NCBI GenBank assembly: GCA_947623795.1
Contig: CANQHS010000017.1
Span: 1-14,018, forward strand
Direction: 5' to 3'
DNA: 14,018 bases
From: an uncultured Clostridia bacterium
GTDB lineage: Bacteria; Bacillota; Clostridia; Christensenellales; UBA1242
Positions 5,037 to 12,059 of this stretch are shown here, one piece after another. The position numbers and the translations under genes were made by a program. Below the pieces are notes generated by a model that searched no databases, was not told where the DNA came from, and was given only the letters and a program-made list of their open reading frames with translations. How positions within the stretch are numbered: the stretch's first letter is position 1; each line of letters starts with the position of its first letter.

Positions 5037-5065
5037 TTTACTTTTGGTAGTTTGTATGTTATAAT
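5037..5065 (+). promoter_or_regulatory. Promoter of the Rho-like gene
   Basis: TTTACT (5037-5042), a 17-base spacer, extended TG (5057-5058) and a consensus -10 TATAAT (5060-5065). Transcription would start near 5072. Upstream, TTTTTACAAAA occurs twice, 20 bases apart (5003-5013 and 5023-5033), on either side of an AGTCGAA near-0A-box (5015-5021). Confidence 0.65.
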
Positions 5066-5068
5066 TTT

Positions 5069-5075
5069 TGTCGAA
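5069..5075 (+). promoter_or_regulatory. Candidate Spo0A box at the transcription start of the Rho-like gene
   Basis: An exact TGTCGAA lies four bases after the -10 element, across the predicted start of transcription. A protein bound here would be expected to repress. The 12-mer TTTTTGTCGAAA (5065-5076) is identical to the one at 768-779 upstream of the Spo0A-domain gene. Confidence 0.4.
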
Positions 5076-5087
5076 ACGGGAGATGAA

Positions 5088-6143
5088 ATGGTTGAAGATT
5101 TAGATGATTTAAACATATTTGCCCTTCGCGATTTCGCTCGAAAAATTGGCGTTAAAAGCCCAACGAGCAAGACGAGAGCAGAAATCATCAAAGAGATCAA
5201 TGACATCAAATCGGGTGCGAAAGAACCCAATTTTTCCACAACCCGCCATGGCAGACCACCTAAAACGGGATTCCAATATTTGTCTGTGCAGAATAACGAA
5301 CCACCATCAAAAACGATAATTTTCAATCAAGAACGCGTGAAATTTGAATATACAAGCGGCGATAGCGTGATTTCTGGCTATGTGGAAATCGTAAATCAAA
5401 ACTCAGCCATTTTGTGGCAATATAAAAATGACAATTTCATTTCATTTTATATTCCAAGCGAAGTTTGCTTTATATCTCCAATCAAAACGGGCGATTTTGT
5501 TATTGCAGAATTGCAATTCCAGGACGGGCAGCCCGTTGTTAAAAAAATATTGAACATAAACAACACGCCTTTAAACAGTTTGCCAAAATCTAGGGCAGAT
5601 TTCAATAAAATTGAATCTGTGCTTCCAGACAAAATTTTGAAATTTAAAAATGACACATACAGCAATTTGAACATCAAATATGGCGAAAATGTTTTCATTT
5701 CGGGCGAGGACTATAATTTAAACACGCAAGAAATCATAAACATACTAAATTCGGCAGATGGCACAAAAAACATTTATATAAACATCTCGATGATAGATAA
5801 AAATTTCATCTTCTTAAAAGAATTGAGAAATGCTGATTGCTTTATCGCCAAGCTAACCGACAAAACGGACTATATTAACCACGTTTTATGCTTGGCTGTT
5901 GAGCGAATCAAGCGTTTGATTGAGTGCAAAAAGCAAGTTCTTGTTGCGGTGGATGACCTAACCACAATTATGTCCAACGCAAACTTTGCAGAATTTGGGA
6001 AAAATTTGCTTTCGCTTTCAAAAAACACAAAGCGATATGGCAGCGCGACAATCTTGTCTATCGTGCAAGAAAACAGCGCACTACAAAAATTGGCAGATAA
6101 GCATCTCAAAGTTGCCGCAAAAAATTTAGTTCAAGAGATTTAA
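5088..6143 (+). CDS. Rho-like protein with degenerate ATPase
   Basis: This 351-residue protein follows the layout of transcription termination factor Rho. Residues 8-40 form a Rho N-terminal domain (LNIFALRDFARKIGVKSPTS, then AEIIKEINDI), followed by GRPP. Residues 93-160 fit the cold-shock-type RNA-binding domain (SGYVEIVNQNSAILWQ, FISFYIPSEV, TGDFVIAEL). Residues 168-188 fit the connector (SRADFNKIESVLPDKILKFK; Rho has R.DFD.L.P.YP.E.LKLE). The motor that follows is recognisable but broken. The P-loop position reads NVFISGEDYNLNTQE with no GKT, the catalytic DERPEE is replaced by IDKNFI, and Walker B survives as VLVAVDDLTTI (284-294). The chain stops after TILSIVQ (321-327), where Rho has roughly 80-90 more residues including the rest of the RNA-gripping motor. 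The start at 5088 has GGGAG upstream; an in-frame ATG at 4992 lies before the promoter and is rejected. It is probably an RNA-binding pseudo-ATPase. Confidence 0.75.
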   Translation: MVEDLDDLNIFALRDFARKIGVKSPTSKTRAEIIKEINDIKSGAKEPNFSTTRHGRPPKTGFQYLSVQNNEPPSKTIIFNQERVKFEYTSGDSVISGYVEIVNQNSAILWQYKNDNFISFYIPSEVCFISPIKTGDFVIAELQFQDGQPVVKKILNINNTPLNSLPKSRADFNKIESVLPDKILKFKNDTYSNLNIKYGENVFISGEDYNLNTQEIINILNSADGTKNIYINISMIDKNFIFLKELRNADCFIAKLTDKTDYINHVLCLAVERIKRLIECKKQVLVAVDDLTTIMSNANFAEFGKNLLSLSKNTKRYGSATILSIVQENSALQKLADKHLKVAAKNLVQEI

Positions 6144-6167
6144 AGCCTAGCTTGTCTAGGTTTTTTT
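6142..6167 (+). terminator. Terminator of the Rho-like gene
   Basis: AAAGCCTAG (6142-6150) pairs with CTAGGTTTT (6156-6164) around a five-base loop, followed by further T. The stem begins inside the stop codon. Confidence 0.8.
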
Positions 6168-6195
6168 ATTTTTTTATAAAAATTTTTCAAAATAT

Positions 6196-6225
6196 TTGAC
6201 ATTTTTCTACAAAAGGGACTAAAAT
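6196..6225 (+). promoter_or_regulatory. Promoter of the MscS gene
   Basis: A perfect TTGACA (6196-6201), an 18-base spacer and TAAAAT (6220-6225), followed by a short leader with AAAGGAG before the ATG at 6249. Confidence 0.6.
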
Positions 6226-6248
6226 TTAAATAAACAAAAGGAGAAAAT

Positions 6249-7202
6249 ATGAATTTTCAAGAGTTTTTTAATAGAATTAACAATTTCTTTAAAACGGGTT
6301 TTGGCAATGTGATTATATTTTTTGCGATTCTCGTTCTTGGCATCATTGTGATAAAAATTGCGATGACAATTTTAAGAAGTGTTTTGGGCAAAACAAAAAT
6401 GGAAAAAATTGCGCAACAGTTTTTATGCACGATAACAAAATTTGTGTTGTGGCTAGTTTTGATTTTGATTTTGTTGCATCAAATGCACTTTGATATCACC
6501 GGCTTGCTTACTGCGTTTAGTGCGGTTATCCTTGCTGTCGGCATGGCACTTCAAAATGCAATTGCGAATGTGGCAAATGGAATCATCATCATTTCCAGTC
6601 ATATGTTCAAAAAGGGCGATTACATCATCCTTAATGGCGTTGAGGGCAACATCACAGACATCAATTTTATGTTCACAACTTTAGTTTCGGTCGACAACAG
6701 AAGAATCACCCTTCCAAATTCGAGCATCTTAAACAGCAATGTTACAAATCTTGGAGCATACCCAAAACGTAGGGTGGATTTCACATTTTCAGTCGCATAT
6801 GAAAGTGATGTTGAACTTGTTAAAAAAGTTATAACAGATGTTATGAAAAGCGACGGAAGAGTTTATCTCGATCCAGCTCCATTTTGCCGCTTGAAAACGC
6901 TAAACGCGAGCAGCCTGGATTTCTTTTCAAATTGCTGGTGCGATAATGCGGACTATTGGGATGTTTACTATTACATAGTTGAAAATGTGTATAACGAATT
7001 TAAACGCAACAACATTTCTGTTCCGTTCAATCAAATTGAAATGCGCGAACGTCATGACGAAGTTTCTATGCCTGTTGTTGGCGAGGCATTGCCAAAACGC
7101 GTTGAAAAAGTTAGGGAAGTTGAACACGAACATAGCTTAAAAGAAGTGTTCTCACTAGGCAAGAAAAAAGAAAAGAAAACGAAAAAAACTAAAGAAAAAT
7201 AA
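6249..7202 (+). CDS. MscS-family mechanosensitive ion channel
   Basis: This 317-residue inner-membrane channel opens under membrane tension to release osmolytes during hypo-osmotic shock. It has three membrane helices (about 19-45, 59-78 and 85-115). The third is the pore helix VGMALQNAIANVANGIIII (97-115), with the Ala/Gly packing typical of MscS. The beta domain follows (KKGDYIILNGVEGNITDINFMFTTL at about 121-145, then ITLPNSSI at 153-160) and then the alpha/beta C-terminal domain. The tail after about residue 285 is charged and lysine-rich (GKKKEKKTKKTKEK) and probably lies in the cytosol. Size and order match the small MscS/YnaI-like class. It has its own promoter and a strong AAAGGAG site. 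It is transcribed convergently with the next gene and shares a terminator with it. Confidence 0.93.
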   Translation: MNFQEFFNRINNFFKTGFGNVIIFFAILVLGIIVIKIAMTILRSVLGKTKMEKIAQQFLCTITKFVLWLVLILILLHQMHFDITGLLTAFSAVILAVGMALQNAIANVANGIIIISSHMFKKGDYIILNGVEGNITDINFMFTTLVSVDNRRITLPNSSILNSNVTNLGAYPKRRVDFTFSVAYESDVELVKKVITDVMKSDGRVYLDPAPFCRLKTLNASSLDFFSNCWCDNADYWDVYYYIVENVYNEFKRNNISVPFNQIEMRERHDEVSMPVVGEALPKRVEKVREVEHEHSLKEVFSLGKKKEKKTKKTKEK

Positions 7203-7227
7203 AAATCTCTTTAAAAGAGATTTTTTT
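7201..7227. terminator. Bidirectional terminator between mscS and the GT4 gene
   Basis: AAAAATCTCTT (7201-7211) and AAGAGATTTTT (7215-7225) form an 11-base-pair perfect stem with a three-base loop. Seven T follow on the plus strand, and a five-T run follows the core on the minus strand. It begins in the mscS stop codon and lies just after the 3' end of the convergent glycosyltransferase, so it can serve both. Confidence 0.8.
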
Positions 7228-7231
7228 CTTA

Positions 7232-8353
7232 CTAATCAATATTTTTATAAATTTCTCTTAGCTGAACTTTGACTTTTTCGATAGTGTAATCTTGAATTTT
7301 ATTTTTGTTGTATTCGCCAAATTTTTGCGCTAGCTCATTGTTTGAAATGAGAGCATTTATTTTTTCAGCAAACTTAGGCGCATCTTCTGCCTCAACAACA
7401 AAACCACCCAATCCGTCATCAATCAAATCGCGGTTGCCGCGCACATTGCTAACCACGCACGGAAGCCCCATATACATTGCCTCCATAACGGATAGTGTTA
7501 ACCCTTCGCGGTGAGAGGCATGGAGAAACAGATTTGAAATTTGCATAATTTTTGCAACATCCTTTCTGAACCCTAAAAACCTGCAATTATTTTCAATGCC
7601 CAATTCTTTTGCGTGGTTTGAAATTTTATCTTTCCATTCGCCCGTTCCGCACGAAACGAATTTCACATTTTTGTTAGTTTCAATTAGTCGCTTTATTGTG
7701 TTTAACATCGTGGTGTAGTTTTTGTTCCAATTAAGTTCGCTCACAGTTAAAATAACATAGTCATCATCGTTTAATCCAAGCGATTTTCTAAATTCGGATT
7801 TATCAAAATTTTCAAATTTAATTTTGTTTGTGTCCATGCCAATTCCGTTGATTTTAAAAACGTGTTTGGCTTTCATTTTTTGTGCCGCCAAAAAATCTTC
7901 TTCGTTTATTGTGATAAGAATATCGGTGTATTTGCTAAGATATTTTTCGATTGGCTTATATATCAATTTGTTTTTTAATGGGCAGCCCTTGAAAAAGTGA
8001 AATCCGTGTGCGGTGTATATGACAGGAATTTTAAATTTTTTGCCAAGCAATCGTCCCATTAATCCGCCCACAGGCTGCTGGCAATATATCAAATCAAATT
8101 TTCTTTCTTTTTGGAGCGCTTTGAGTTTTTTGTAGCCTTTCAAATTTGTTATGTTAATAGGATTGCGTTTAAAACCAATGTCGTGCATAACAAAGCCATA
8201 TTTATCTCTTAGTTCGTCAAACCAAAATCCAGTTTTGCTGCACACACACTCAACCGTATTGCCCATCGCTTGCAAATCTTGAATATGTGGGATCAAAAAT
8301 TGCCAAATCATATTGTCCGTTGTGGTGATAACCATAATTTTTTTATTTTCCAT
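7232..8353 (-). CDS. Glycosyltransferase family 4 (surface polysaccharide)
   Basis: This 373-residue GT-B-fold enzyme of the GT4 family transfers a sugar from an activated donor onto a growing surface glycan. The N-terminal acceptor domain shows DLIYCQQPVGGLMGRLLGKK (87-106) and VIYTAHGFHFFKG (111-123), typical of EpsD/CapM-like enzymes. The C-terminal donor domain shows ILTVSELNWNKN (201-212), then FLHASHREGLTLSVMEAM (276-293), with the donor-binding E-x7-E pair at E283 and E291, and GLPCVVSNVRGNRDLI. There is no membrane span, so it acts at the inner face of the membrane. The ATG at 8353 has an AAGGA site and a good promoter. The acceptor and sugar cannot be told from sequence. Confidence 0.93.
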   Translation of the reverse strand: MENKKIMVITTTDNMIWQFLIPHIQDLQAMGNTVECVCSKTGFWFDELRDKYGFVMHDIGFKRNPINITNLKGYKKLKALQKERKFDLIYCQQPVGGLMGRLLGKKFKIPVIYTAHGFHFFKGCPLKNKLIYKPIEKYLSKYTDILITINEEDFLAAQKMKAKHVFKINGIGMDTNKIKFENFDKSEFRKSLGLNDDDYVILTVSELNWNKNYTTMLNTIKRLIETNKNVKFVSCGTGEWKDKISNHAKELGIENNCRFLGFRKDVAKIMQISNLFLHASHREGLTLSVMEAMYMGLPCVVSNVRGNRDLIDDGLGGFVVEAEDAPKFAEKINALISNNELAQKFGEYNKNKIQDYTIEKVKVQLREIYKNID

Positions 8354-8370
8354 ATTTTTTCCTTAAAACT

Positions 8371-8399
8371 ATACTACAAAAATCCATTTTTTTTGTAAA
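8371..8399 (-). promoter_or_regulatory. Promoter of the GT4 gene (minus strand)
   Basis: Read on the minus strand: TTTACA (8399-8394), a 17-base spacer, then TAGTAT (8376-8371). A short leader containing AAGGA precedes the ATG at 8353. It is divergent from the GT2 promoter about 45 bases away. Confidence 0.65.
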
Positions 8400-8444
8400 G
8401 CAAATTTAAATAACATGTTAAATCAATTAGATATCTTTCTTTGT

Positions 8445-8473
8445 TTGACTTTTGTTTTTATTGTTGATATAAT
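8445..8473 (+). promoter_or_regulatory. Promoter of the GT2 gene
   Basis: TTGACT (8445-8450), a 17-base spacer and a consensus TATAAT (8468-8473). The predicted transcription start falls on the ATG at 8480, so the mRNA would be leaderless; no ribosome binding site is present. Confidence 0.7.
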
Positions 8474-8479
8474 ACTAAA

Positions 8480-9268
8480 ATGAGTAGAGTTTCAGTTATT
8501 ATGAGTGTTTATAATGACCAAGCATTTGTTGCAGAATCTATAAAAGCCGTTTTAAACAGCACATATAAAGATTTTGAATTTATTATTTGCAACGATTGTT
8601 CTACGGATAATTCAGGTCAAATAATAGAATCTTTTAAAGATGAAAGAATTATATATTTCTCAAATCAAAACAATATGGGGCTTGCTAATAGCCTTAATAA
8701 TTGTTTAAAGCGCGCAACTGGCGAATTTGTTTTTAGAATTGATAGCGATGATGTAACTTCAAGCGATCGTATGGCAAAACAAGTTGAATTTTTAACAAAT
8801 CACCCAGAGTGCGCAATGTGTGGCTCTTTTGCCAATGTTATTAACAACAATAATCAACAAGAATATAAAATGACACGACCACTTGACGTGACCATAACCG
8901 ACATTTTTAAGAACAATTCATTTATACATCCATCAATGATGATAAGAAAATCTGTTTTGGATGAAGTTGGCAGCTATGTTGCAAAAAAAGAAACGCGCCG
9001 AGCAGAAGATTTCGACCTTTGGTGCAGAATTTACGAAAAGGGATATATAGGGAAAAATATTCCTGAATATTTGATTAATTATAGAGAAGATTATTCGTCA
9101 TACAAAAAACGCAAATTTAAATATCGTGTTGATGTTTATAAATTAATGTGTGGCTGGAGAAAAAGATTAAAATTGCCATTAAAATATAAATTTTACGCTT
9201 TAAAGATTTTGCTTGTTGGCTTAATTCCAAAACGAATTTTGTTTAATTTAAAAAAGAGACACAAATAA
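8480..9268 (+). CDS. Glycosyltransferase family 2
   Basis: This 262-residue GT-A-fold enzyme adds a sugar from a nucleotide donor during surface glycan synthesis. It opens with VSVIMSVYNDQAFVAESIKA (4-23), then IICNDCSTDNSG (35-46; D39 binds the nucleotide). The DxD-type metal site is RIDSDDVTSSDRM (86-98). The acceptor-side catalytic motif is AEDFDLWCRIY (175-185). The basic C-terminus (KILLVGLIPKRILFNLKKRHK at about 242-262) is likely to dock on the membrane. The ATG at 8480 is the only start before the conserved N-terminal strand. It is preceded not by a ribosome binding site but by a -10 element at the distance expected for a leaderless start. It lies divergent from the GT4 gene and upstream of a sulfotransferase, suggesting one glycan pathway. 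Confidence 0.92.
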   Translation: MSRVSVIMSVYNDQAFVAESIKAVLNSTYKDFEFIICNDCSTDNSGQIIESFKDERIIYFSNQNNMGLANSLNNCLKRATGEFVFRIDSDDVTSSDRMAKQVEFLTNHPECAMCGSFANVINNNNQQEYKMTRPLDVTITDIFKNNSFIHPSMMIRKSVLDEVGSYVAKKETRRAEDFDLWCRIYEKGYIGKNIPEYLINYREDYSSYKKRKFKYRVDVYKLMCGWRKRLKLPLKYKFYALKILLVGLIPKRILFNLKKRHK

Positions 9269-9279
9269 AAAAACTTTGT

Positions 9280-9299
9280 TTGTACGACTAAAATTTAAA
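9280..9299 (+). promoter_or_regulatory. TTGTACGA motif and possible -10 before the sulfotransferase gene
   Basis: TTGTACGA at 9280-9287 is the third copy of the motif that is doubled at 801-829. It runs into GACTAAAATTTAAA (9286-9299), a 14-mer identical to the -10 region of the MscS promoter (6217-6230). No matching -35 is visible, so promoter activity is uncertain. Confidence 0.3.
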
Positions 9300-9348
9300 A
9301 AATCAAGGTTAAAATATATATTGATAAAGTTATGGAGGAGAATTTAAA

Positions 9349-10401
9349 ATGAATATTGCAGTAACGGGATATTATGGAACTGGCTCTAGTGCGGTTATAG
9401 ACTTTTTGTGTGAATTCAGCACTGTTTCTATTGCTATGAAGCGCGAGTATGAGCATTATGCCATACTTGGCAAAAATGCCTTACTCGATCTTGAGATGCG
9501 TCTATTTGGTGAAAATACGAATTATATGATTCGTGATTATGCAATAAACGAATTTATAGACGAAATGAATCGCCAAAACAAATACAATTTTGGATGGTTT
9601 GGCTCGTATAAAAAACATTTTGGAAACAAATTTATTGATATCGTAAATAAGTTCGTTGATTCTATTAGTGAGCCAAAGCCTTGCCGCTCTTTCACTCAAG
9701 TAAAAAAAATAATTCATACACCTTTTAAAGCCGTGGCTCAAATTGGAGCAAGAATTTTAGTGAAACGTCCAATTTATGATTTGGGAAGAGTTTATGTCTA
9801 TGATAAAAAGCCAATTAGATTTTTGACCGTTGATCATGAAGAATTTATGGCTGCATCAAAACAATTTATTTCGGAATATTTAAATTTGTTTAAAAATGGA
9901 AATAATATAATAGTGTTTGACCATCTTCTTTTGCCAGAGCAAGCAAAAATTATCAACAAATTCTTTGACAATGATTTTAAATTAATTATAGTGGATCGCG
10001 ACCCAAGAGATATGTATTTATTAAGCGAACACTATTGGAACACTCTCAAATTTGGTAAACAGCCGGGCATCTATCCAAATAGCATGCAAGGCTTTTGTAA
10101 CCACTGGAAACAAACACATCCAATTAAACAGAACACTGAAAATGTATTGTTTGTCCAGTTTGAAGATTTAATTTACAATTATGAAAAAACAGCAGAACAA
10201 ATTATGAAATTTTGTGGCTTAAAAATCGAGGACCATGTCGATAAATGCAAAATTTTTGACCCTAAAAAATCCATTAACAACACTCAAATTTTTGAGCTTA
10301 ATGAAACTTATAAAAACGAAGTTGAATATTTGGCCCAACATTTGCCTGAAAGTTTATATACTTTCCCTTATTCAAACAAACACGATGGCGAAATATTTTA
10401 G
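9349..10401 (+). CDS. Sulfotransferase-like protein (P-loop, PAPS-dependent type)
   Basis: This 350-residue protein shows the two cofactor-binding elements of PAPS-dependent sulfotransferases. The 5'-phosphosulfate loop is at the N-terminus (VTGYYGTGSSAVIDFL, 5-20). The 3'-phosphate site is KLIIVDRDPRDMYLLSEHYW (211-230), with R217 and S226 in the expected spacing. A later FEDLIYNYEKTAEQIMKFCGL matches the family's LxYEDL helix region. These enzymes move a sulfate group onto a sugar or other hydroxyl. The excellent GGAGGAG site eight bases before the ATG fixes the start. The two adjacent glycosyltransferases make a glycan the likely acceptor. The central region (about 50-160) is not recognisable and probably sets acceptor choice. 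Related bacterial proteins are often only called hypothetical. Confidence 0.75.
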   Translation: MNIAVTGYYGTGSSAVIDFLCEFSTVSIAMKREYEHYAILGKNALLDLEMRLFGENTNYMIRDYAINEFIDEMNRQNKYNFGWFGSYKKHFGNKFIDIVNKFVDSISEPKPCRSFTQVKKIIHTPFKAVAQIGARILVKRPIYDLGRVYVYDKKPIRFLTVDHEEFMAASKQFISEYLNLFKNGNNIIVFDHLLLPEQAKIINKFFDNDFKLIIVDRDPRDMYLLSEHYWNTLKFGKQPGIYPNSMQGFCNHWKQTHPIKQNTENVLFVQFEDLIYNYEKTAEQIMKFCGLKIEDHVDKCKIFDPKKSINNTQIFELNETYKNEVEYLAQHLPESLYTFPYSNKHDGEIF

Positions 10402-10411
10402 TTTAAAATAT
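10393..10411 (+). other. AT-rich hairpin over the sulfotransferase stop codon
   Basis: ATATTTTA (10393-10400) pairs with TAAAATAT (10404-10411) around a GTT loop, with the stop codon in the stem. No T-tract follows. It is a possible mRNA 3'-end structure or a weak terminator; chance is also possible in such AT-rich DNA. Confidence 0.35.
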
Positions 10412-10482
10412 AACACAATTAAAATGCTTAAATAACATATTAAAACTTGTTAAAATTTAATAAAAATAAAAAGGAGATTAAA

Positions 10483-10962
10483 ATGAAAAAATTAGTAGCT
10501 TTCTTTAGTGCTAGTGGCACAACAAAACAAGTTGCAAAAGAACTTGCGACCTCAATCAATGCGGACATATTTGAAATTGTCCCAAAACAAACTTACACAT
10601 CTGCCGACCTAAATTGGATGGACAAAAAGAGCCGTTCAACTTTGGAAATGAACGACAAATCCGCTCGCCCACAAATTAAAAATGAACTAAAAAACATGGC
10701 AGAATATGATCTCGTCTTTTTAGGCTTTCCAATTTGGTGGTACACCGCGCCAAGAATTATAAATACCTTTTTGGAAAGTTATGATTTTTCTAACAAAACT
10801 GTTGTGCTTTTTGCAACCTCTGGCGGAAGTGGACTTGGCAACACCGCTAAAGATTTAAAATCATCATGCGATAAAACAACAAAAATAATTTCTGGCAAAC
10901 TTCTAAACGGCCGCCCATCAAAAGCCGAACTAAAATCTTGGGCAGAAAGTTTGAAATTATAA
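10483..10962 (+). CDS. Flavodoxin-family protein
   Basis: This 159-residue FMN-binding electron carrier or NAD(P)H-dependent flavin reductase belongs to the flavodoxin family. The FMN phosphate loop is SASGTTKQVA (9-18), and the isoalloxazine-contact loops are FLGFPIWWYTAPRIINTFLE (79-98) and FATSGGSGLGNTAKDLK (110-126). It lacks the long insert of long-chain flavodoxins. The sequence looks most like the flavodoxins found beside reductases and oxidoreductases in anaerobes, with the DEMNDKSARPQI-like loop at about 55-65. The ATG at 10483 has an AAGGAG site; an upstream TTG at 10447 is rejected because the site lies after it. It sits alone between the glycan genes and a membrane protein and may be monocistronic. 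Its physiological partner is not indicated. Confidence 0.9.
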   Translation: MKKLVAFFSASGTTKQVAKELATSINADIFEIVPKQTYTSADLNWMDKKSRSTLEMNDKSARPQIKNELKNMAEYDLVFLGFPIWWYTAPRIINTFLESYDFSNKTVVLFATSGGSGLGNTAKDLKSSCDKTTKIISGKLLNGRPSKAELKSWAESLKL

Positions 10963-11024
10963 AATAGGACTTTAAATCAACATTTTTTTAAATTTGTGTT
11001 GTTCAATTTCATGTTTTGCCTTGC

Positions 11025-11030
11025 TATAAT
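11025..11030 (+). promoter_or_regulatory. -10 element of the membrane protein-tetR operon
   Basis: A consensus TATAAT lies 30 bases before the ATG at 11060, with a near-perfect AAAGGAGG ribosome binding site (11047-11054) between them. The -35 region (11002-11007, TTCAAT) is poor, which fits a regulated promoter. Confidence 0.5.
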
Positions 11031-11059
11031 GAAAGCGTAATTCATAAAGGAGGTAAAAT

Positions 11060-11413
11060 ATGAATACAGATAAAATTTATGCAGAGCATATTGCAAACGA
11101 ATATGCGCCAAAGGACACAACAAAGGTTAAGCAATTAAGGAAGTTAGACAACAAGGCAAAATTGCCAGCAACGATTTTCGCTTACACATTTGGCATAATA
11201 AGTGCGCTTGTGTTGGGCGTTGGCATGTGCTTGGCAATGAAGGTTATTGGCTCTGGCATTGCAGCAATGGTTGCAGGCATTATTGTTGGCGTGCTTGGCA
11301 TTGTTGGCTGCGGAGTAAATTATCCAATTTATAAAAAAATGCGTGCAAATGGAAAGGCAAAATATGGCTCGGACATAATGAAACTCGCAAAAGAAATTAG
11401 CGATGGAGAATAG
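11060..11413 (+). CDS. Small two-helix membrane protein
   Basis: This 117-residue protein has a soluble N-terminus (EHIANEYAPKDTTKVKQLRKLD at about 9-30), two membrane helices (about 38-60 and 66-88, rich in Gly/Ala) and a charged C-terminal helix. I know close look-alikes from many Clostridia as unnamed membrane proteins; some databases wrongly label them dihydropteridine reductase. No catalytic motif is visible. It has a very strong ribosome binding site. The TetR gene starts 18 bases after its stop, so it is probably co-transcribed with, and perhaps controlled by, that regulator. Function unknown. Confidence 0.75.
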   Translation: MNTDKIYAEHIANEYAPKDTTKVKQLRKLDNKAKLPATIFAYTFGIISALVLGVGMCLAMKVIGSGIAAMVAGIIVGVLGIVGCGVNYPIYKKMRANGKAKYGSDIMKLAKEISDGE

Positions 11414-11431
11414 TTGCAAGGAGAAAGTGCT

Positions 11432-12025
11432 ATGAACAAATCTGAAAGTAAATATTACAACACATCTCATTTGATGAATCAAGCACTTATTGAGCTACTT
11501 AACAAAAAAGATTATGAATTTTTGACCATAAAAGAAATTTGCAAAAAGGCGGGGGTTAATCGCTCCACCTTTTATTTGCATTATGACAACATTGACGATT
11601 TGCTAAGCGAAACCATTGAAAATCTAAACAAAGATTTTGTTGCATGTTTCAACGAAAACGAGAGAGATATAACAAAAAAAATTAACGATGATGACAAACA
11701 AAAATTGATTTTAATAACTCCAAATTATTTGTTGCCATATCTCAATCATGTTAAGGAACATAAAGTTGTGTATCAAGTGTCTTTCAAACACCCAACACTT
11801 ATGCAATCAATAGAAAAATATAATTATTTGCAAAACAAAATTCTTTTTCCAATTTTTAATAGTTTTAACATCAATGAAAATGAAAGAAAATACATTTCCG
11901 CCTATTATATAAGCGGAGTTTATGCAATAGTGAACGAGTGGATAAAAGGCGGCTGCAAAGATGATATTAACTCTATTTGCGACCTCATAATAAAATGCGT
12001 CCGTCCATTTCAAGTCGAGCCCTAA
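11432..12025 (+). CDS. TetR/AcrR-family transcriptional regulator
   Basis: This 197-residue repressor-type protein has an N-terminal TetR helix-turn-helix (LTIKEICKKAGVNRSTFYLHYDNIDDLL, about 31-58), which is near consensus. It has a ligand-binding C-terminal domain of the TetR_C-like type (YLNHVKEHKVVYQVSFKHPTL; YISAYYISGVYAIVNEWIKGG). The ATG at 11432 is chosen for its AAGGAG site eight bases upstream; a TTG at 11414 overlaps that site. It likely forms an operon with the membrane protein upstream. The ABC-F gene, which has its own promoter starting six bases after this stop, is the other plausible target. The ligand is unknown. Confidence 0.92.
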   Translation: MNKSESKYYNTSHLMNQALIELLNKKDYEFLTIKEICKKAGVNRSTFYLHYDNIDDLLSETIENLNKDFVACFNENERDITKKINDDDKQKLILITPNYLLPYLNHVKEHKVVYQVSFKHPTLMQSIEKYNYLQNKILFPIFNSFNINENERKYISAYYISGVYAIVNEWIKGGCKDDINSICDLIIKCVRPFQVEP

Positions 12026-12030
12026 TAAAG

Positions 12031-12059
12031 TTGCTTTGAAAAATTAAATATGTTAATAT
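12031..12059 (+). promoter_or_regulatory. Promoter of the ABC-F gene
   Basis: TTGCTT (12031-12036), a 17-base spacer and TAATAT (12054-12059) with extended TG (12051-12052). The leader of about 50 bases contains the palindrome TGTTAACA (12093-12100), a possible operator for the neighbouring TetR protein, and GGAAGG as ribosome binding site. Confidence 0.5.

Noticed and set aside
4992..5087. N-terminal extension of the Rho-like protein from the ATG at 4992
   Set aside because: The promoter (5037-5065) and the GGGAG site (5078-5082) lie inside it, and the added residues do not resemble Rho.
11060..11413. Calling the small membrane protein a dihydropteridine reductase
   Set aside because: It has two membrane helices and no nucleotide-binding or reductase motif; the label seen on similar proteins appears to be an annotation error.
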